From: Bacteroidales bacterium
Lineage (GTDB): Bacteria; Bacteroidota; Bacteroidia; Bacteroidales; UBA932
Assembly: GCA_023230265.1 (NCBI GenBank)
Contig: JALNXR010000103.1
Span: 1-7,027, forward strand
Reading direction: 5' to 3'
Length of the DNA stretch: 7,027 nucleotides
A model generated the notes under the pieces. It made no database searches, had not been told where the DNA came from, and worked only from the letters and a program-made list of their open reading frames with translations. Positions 4,735 to 7,027 of this stretch are shown here, one piece after another; position 1 is the stretch's first letter; the number at the start of each line of letters is the position of its first letter. The translations under genes and the position numbers were made by a program.

Positions 4735-7027
4735 CTAATAGTTGTGAAAATTAGCTTTTTTTACTCCATTGAATTTAATAACAGGAGTGCCAAAAAAGTT
4801 ATCTGAATCTGGCAATGCGTCTTTATACAAAAGCTGTGAAACTACAACTGCTTTCCATTCCCCAATATGAATAGTCTGATAAATATTTAAATAGGCATTC
4901 TTTTTTCTGTGAAGCTGCGCTCCAAAATCATCGCCTATCTGGCCTTTTAAATTTGTATATGCACTGCCTAATAGCGTGTACACTCTTATAAAACCACTGC
5001 TAGTGTGTCCTATTTTTTCGGTAACATACACACCAGCAGGAAAATGTCTATCAAACTGATCATAAATGGTCACAACCATATGAAAACGGGGCTGCCATGC
5101 ATGTGCCAATAAAGGATCAGCCGACCATCTAGTCAAATACTTTGGCCGAATTACAGTTATTAATTTTCTGTCTTTTGAGCCATCCTTGTAAACCGCAGTC
5201 AAGGTTGAATCATCCACTGCTGTACTAAGAGATGTAGGATTAATGTATATGCTTTTACTGTTGCTTTTGTATTTTTTTATGTTGCCAGTTAGTTCCCATT
5301 CACACACTTTATTATCTGAAGCATATTCAAGCCGATTACGTCTGCTATCATAATTTGTTGAATAAACAACAATACTATCAGGACCCTTGATTTCTAAACC
5401 AAACGGATCAACAAACGAAATGGCATTATTGCACATTGCACAATAAAGGTTTAGCCCTCCTTCCTCCTCAATGGGGTCTTTAGAGAGCCACCGCATAAGA
5501 ACCAGATCATAGTAGCGGTGGCCATAATAATATAGGCCAGTTATCTTATCAAAATATTTGGTTGAGAACCGATGGGTGAAATCACCAGTCAGTGGACCGG
5601 CTTGAGCGGTTATTTCACCAAAGGCGGAATATTCGTAATGGGCTTTGACCGCTCCGGTGCTATCCATGTATTCCGTAACATTTCCGTTTGCGTCACTAAG
5701 AGCGTAATAGGTGCTGATGTCAGTTGCGGTGATCTTTGTGTCAGACAACAATCCGCCAATACCACCAGCGCCTTGAAGAGTTCCGCTAAGATCAAGGCCC
5801 CATGTGTAATAGTTGACATTGGTTGCGAAGATGGTTTGGTCAATGATAATCTCGGCTGCGATGTTCCATCCATCCCAAATGTAGCGGTGGGTTTCCAAAG
5901 CACTCCATGCACCCTGTGGGTCAAGCGGTGACGGAGGGAATGAGACGCTGCGACCTGACATTATACTTGCGGTTTTTGAAATACGCCGATTCATATAATC
6001 GTAGGTGTAATCGATGCGGGTCGCTCCGTTGGTTGTGCCCCAATAGTCAGGAGCGGAGCTGATGAGGCGGTTTTCAGCATCCCAATCATGAGACCAATGA
6101 ATGCCATCCCATGTGAGGTTTCCGTCAAGGTCATGAGAAAGATTTCTCGCGGAGCCCGCAAAGCTCGCAGAGGTGTACTGGTTGAGGTTGTTGGCAGTAT
6201 AGGTGTTGGTAACCGTGGACTGTCCGCTACAAACTGTAGACTGTTTACGGTTTCCAATTGGATCGTTGCTATAGCTGTGGTTATCGTTGCTCATAATTGC
6301 ACTTATGATTTCACCACGGATATTGTAATCAAAATCGTTAATGAGTGTCGAGCCGTTATAATAATCGGCTCTCCGAGTCCGGCGGACAAGCGGATCATTG
6401 ATATAGTCAAATGATGAAATCACAGTTGAATCCCATGAGTTTGAAACGGCAACTATTAAATTTCGTTCCGATTCATAATAGCGACTCCATTGAACGCCTG
6501 AATCCGAACTCATGGCGTTTACAAGATCTGTTCCCTGTAGATATGTGTATGTGAATGTATTTGTCTCTGCGCCGATGATTGAGGTAACTGAAGACAATCT
6601 GCCATACTCATCAAACGAATAGGTCAAGGTCATCGGAGGCGATGGTCCTCCAGTCAAGATGTATCCGATAGTGCGTCCGAAGCTGTCCTGCTTGCGGTCG
6701 ATGATATCGCCGTCCTGGGTTTCGTAGTCGAGAGTCAGTCCATCATAATGAAAGGTTCTGGCTGAGGTTGAACTTGATGCTGATATGATACGGCCTAAAC
6801 GGTCATGGGTGAAGGTTACATCTGGTGTTGAGTCGGAATAGTCAATGTCAGTGAGCTGGCCGAGATTATTGTATACGTAGGTGGTAGTTTTACCTCTCGC
6901 CAAAGTTCGGGTTTGGATTTTACCAGTTTCTGTGTATGTGTATGATGTTCCGTTTCCATCAGCATAGAGCTTGTTGGTAAGAAGCCCTGTTGCTTCATCA
7001 TATTGCCACTGTGTTATATCGAGCCCC
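4735..7027 (-). CDS. Rhs/YD-repeat protein with intact core boundary and a 219-residue variable tip (Rhs-A), 5' partial
   Basis: The frame is open through the right edge (GLDITQWQYDEATGLL is read from 7026 down), so the true start is outside the window and the TTG at 6903 is not a real start. The visible part is 763 residues; numbering here begins at the edge. YD-type repeats fill about 1-300 (NKLYADGNGTSYTY, YDYMNRR). The core then has NLTWDG (303-308), YIWDGWNIAAE (382-392), GLDLSGTLQGAGG, DANGNVTEY, GLYYYGHRYYD (497-507) and RWLSKDPIEEEGGLNLY, and closes with a canonical DPFGL (540-544). It is collinear with Rhs-B from residue 279. The tip (545-763) is more AT-rich. Its first part, about 545-628, looks like an Ig-like beta domain (CEWELTG...ITVIRP). 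The second part has YDQFDRHFPAGVYVTEKIG (655-673) and YQTIHIGEW. I see no nuclease, deaminase or ADP-ribosyltransferase motif. Rhs proteins are exported or surface effectors that cleave at DPxGL; the target here is unknown. Confidence 0.9.
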   Translation of the reverse strand, partial: GLDITQWQYDEATGLLTNKLYADGNGTSYTYTETGKIQTRTLARGKTTTYVYNNLGQLTDIDYSDSTPDVTFTHDRLGRIISASSSTSARTFHYDGLTLDYETQDGDIIDRKQDSFGRTIGYILTGGPSPPMTLTYSFDEYGRLSSVTSIIGAETNTFTYTYLQGTDLVNAMSSDSGVQWSRYYESERNLIVAVSNSWDSTVISSFDYINDPLVRRTRRADYYNGSTLINDFDYNIRGEIISAIMSNDNHSYSNDPIGNRKQSTVCSGQSTVTNTYTANNLNQYTSASFAGSARNLSHDLDGNLTWDGIHWSHDWDAENRLISSAPDYWGTTNGATRIDYTYDYMNRRISKTASIMSGRSVSFPPSPLDPQGAWSALETHRYIWDGWNIAAEIIIDQTIFATNVNYYTWGLDLSGTLQGAGGIGGLLSDTKITATDISTYYALSDANGNVTEYMDSTGAVKAHYEYSAFGEITAQAGPLTGDFTHRFSTKYFDKITGLYYYGHRYYDLVLMRWLSKDPIEEEGGLNLYCAMCNNAISFVDPFGLEIKGPDSIVVYSTNYDSRRNRLEYASDNKVCEWELTGNIKKYKSNSKSIYINPTSLSTAVDDSTLTAVYKDGSKDRKLITVIRPKYLTRWSADPLLAHAWQPRFHMVVTIYDQFDRHFPAGVYVTEKIGHTSSGFIRVYTLLGSAYTNLKGQIGDDFGAQLHRKKNAYLNIYQTIHIGEWKAVVVSQLLYKDALPDSDNFFGTPVIKFNGVKKANFHNY
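4738..5394 (-). other. Variable C-terminal tip region of Rhs-A
   Basis: This is the coding segment after DPFGL (5409-5395). It has lower GC than the core, no YD repeats, and no similarity to the Rhs-B tip. It encodes 219 residues with many predicted beta-strands. The first part resembles bacterial Ig-like domains. The second part, with YDQF...AGVYVTE, resembles extracellular beta-sandwich modules more than an enzyme. The assignment rests on pattern alone. Confidence 0.5.

Noticed and set aside
5572..6414. Plus-strand open frames of about 110-120 codons inside Rhs-A
   Set aside because: They mirror the conserved Rhs core on the other strand. Similar shadow frames arise at the homologous place in Rhs-B, as expected from the core's codon use.
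6901..6903. TTG as the start of Rhs-A
   Set aside because: The same frame continues without a stop to the right edge and reads as Rhs core collinear with Rhs-B, so the gene is 5' partial.

Overview
Every supportable gene in this window lies on the minus strand, so the text below reads from the right edge to the left. The window is a tandem array of three Rhs/YD-repeat genes, each separated from the next by one small gene. The order is: Rhs-A (open at the right edge, stop at 4735), a 127-residue two-helix membrane protein (4717-4334), Rhs-B (4280-1629), a 222-residue membrane-anchored MORN/YwqK-type repeat protein (1472-804), and Rhs-C (611 to the left edge, cut there). No rRNA, tRNA, CRISPR array, transposase or convincing terminator was found, and no plus-strand frame looks like a gene.

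The Rhs core style resembles large YD-repeat proteins I associate with Verrucomicrobiota, Kiritimatiellota, Lentisphaerota and Planctomycetota. Examples are the RTQLTGL and WWRSTTS blocks, the DGNTIINTE stretch, and a TESTENTEG segment coded by a 9-base tandem repeat. This is recollection of sequence style, not a search result, so the phylum call is weak. The cores have moderate GC. The small genes and the C-terminal tips are visibly more AT-rich, as expected for exchangeable tip and immunity cassettes.

The layout matches what is known of rhs loci: a core with a variable C-terminal tip, a small partner gene, then displaced core-tip cassettes with their own partner genes. Rhs-A keeps an intact DPFGL boundary motif followed by a 219-residue tip that looks beta-rich, with no toxin motif I recognise. 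Rhs-B and Rhs-C start inside the core with no signal peptide, and each has an in-frame stop just upstream, so both look like N-terminally truncated displaced cassettes. Rhs-B has a degraded boundary (DYLGK) and a short tip whose last 20 or so codons look frameshifted. Neighbouring open frames run on to an ATGA overlap with the MORN gene start, so the tip may be a decayed toxin whose candidate immunity gene survives.

Most worth checking: the possible frameshift at about 1695-1700, whether the 127-residue membrane protein and the MORN protein are immunity proteins, and the nature of the Rhs-A tip.
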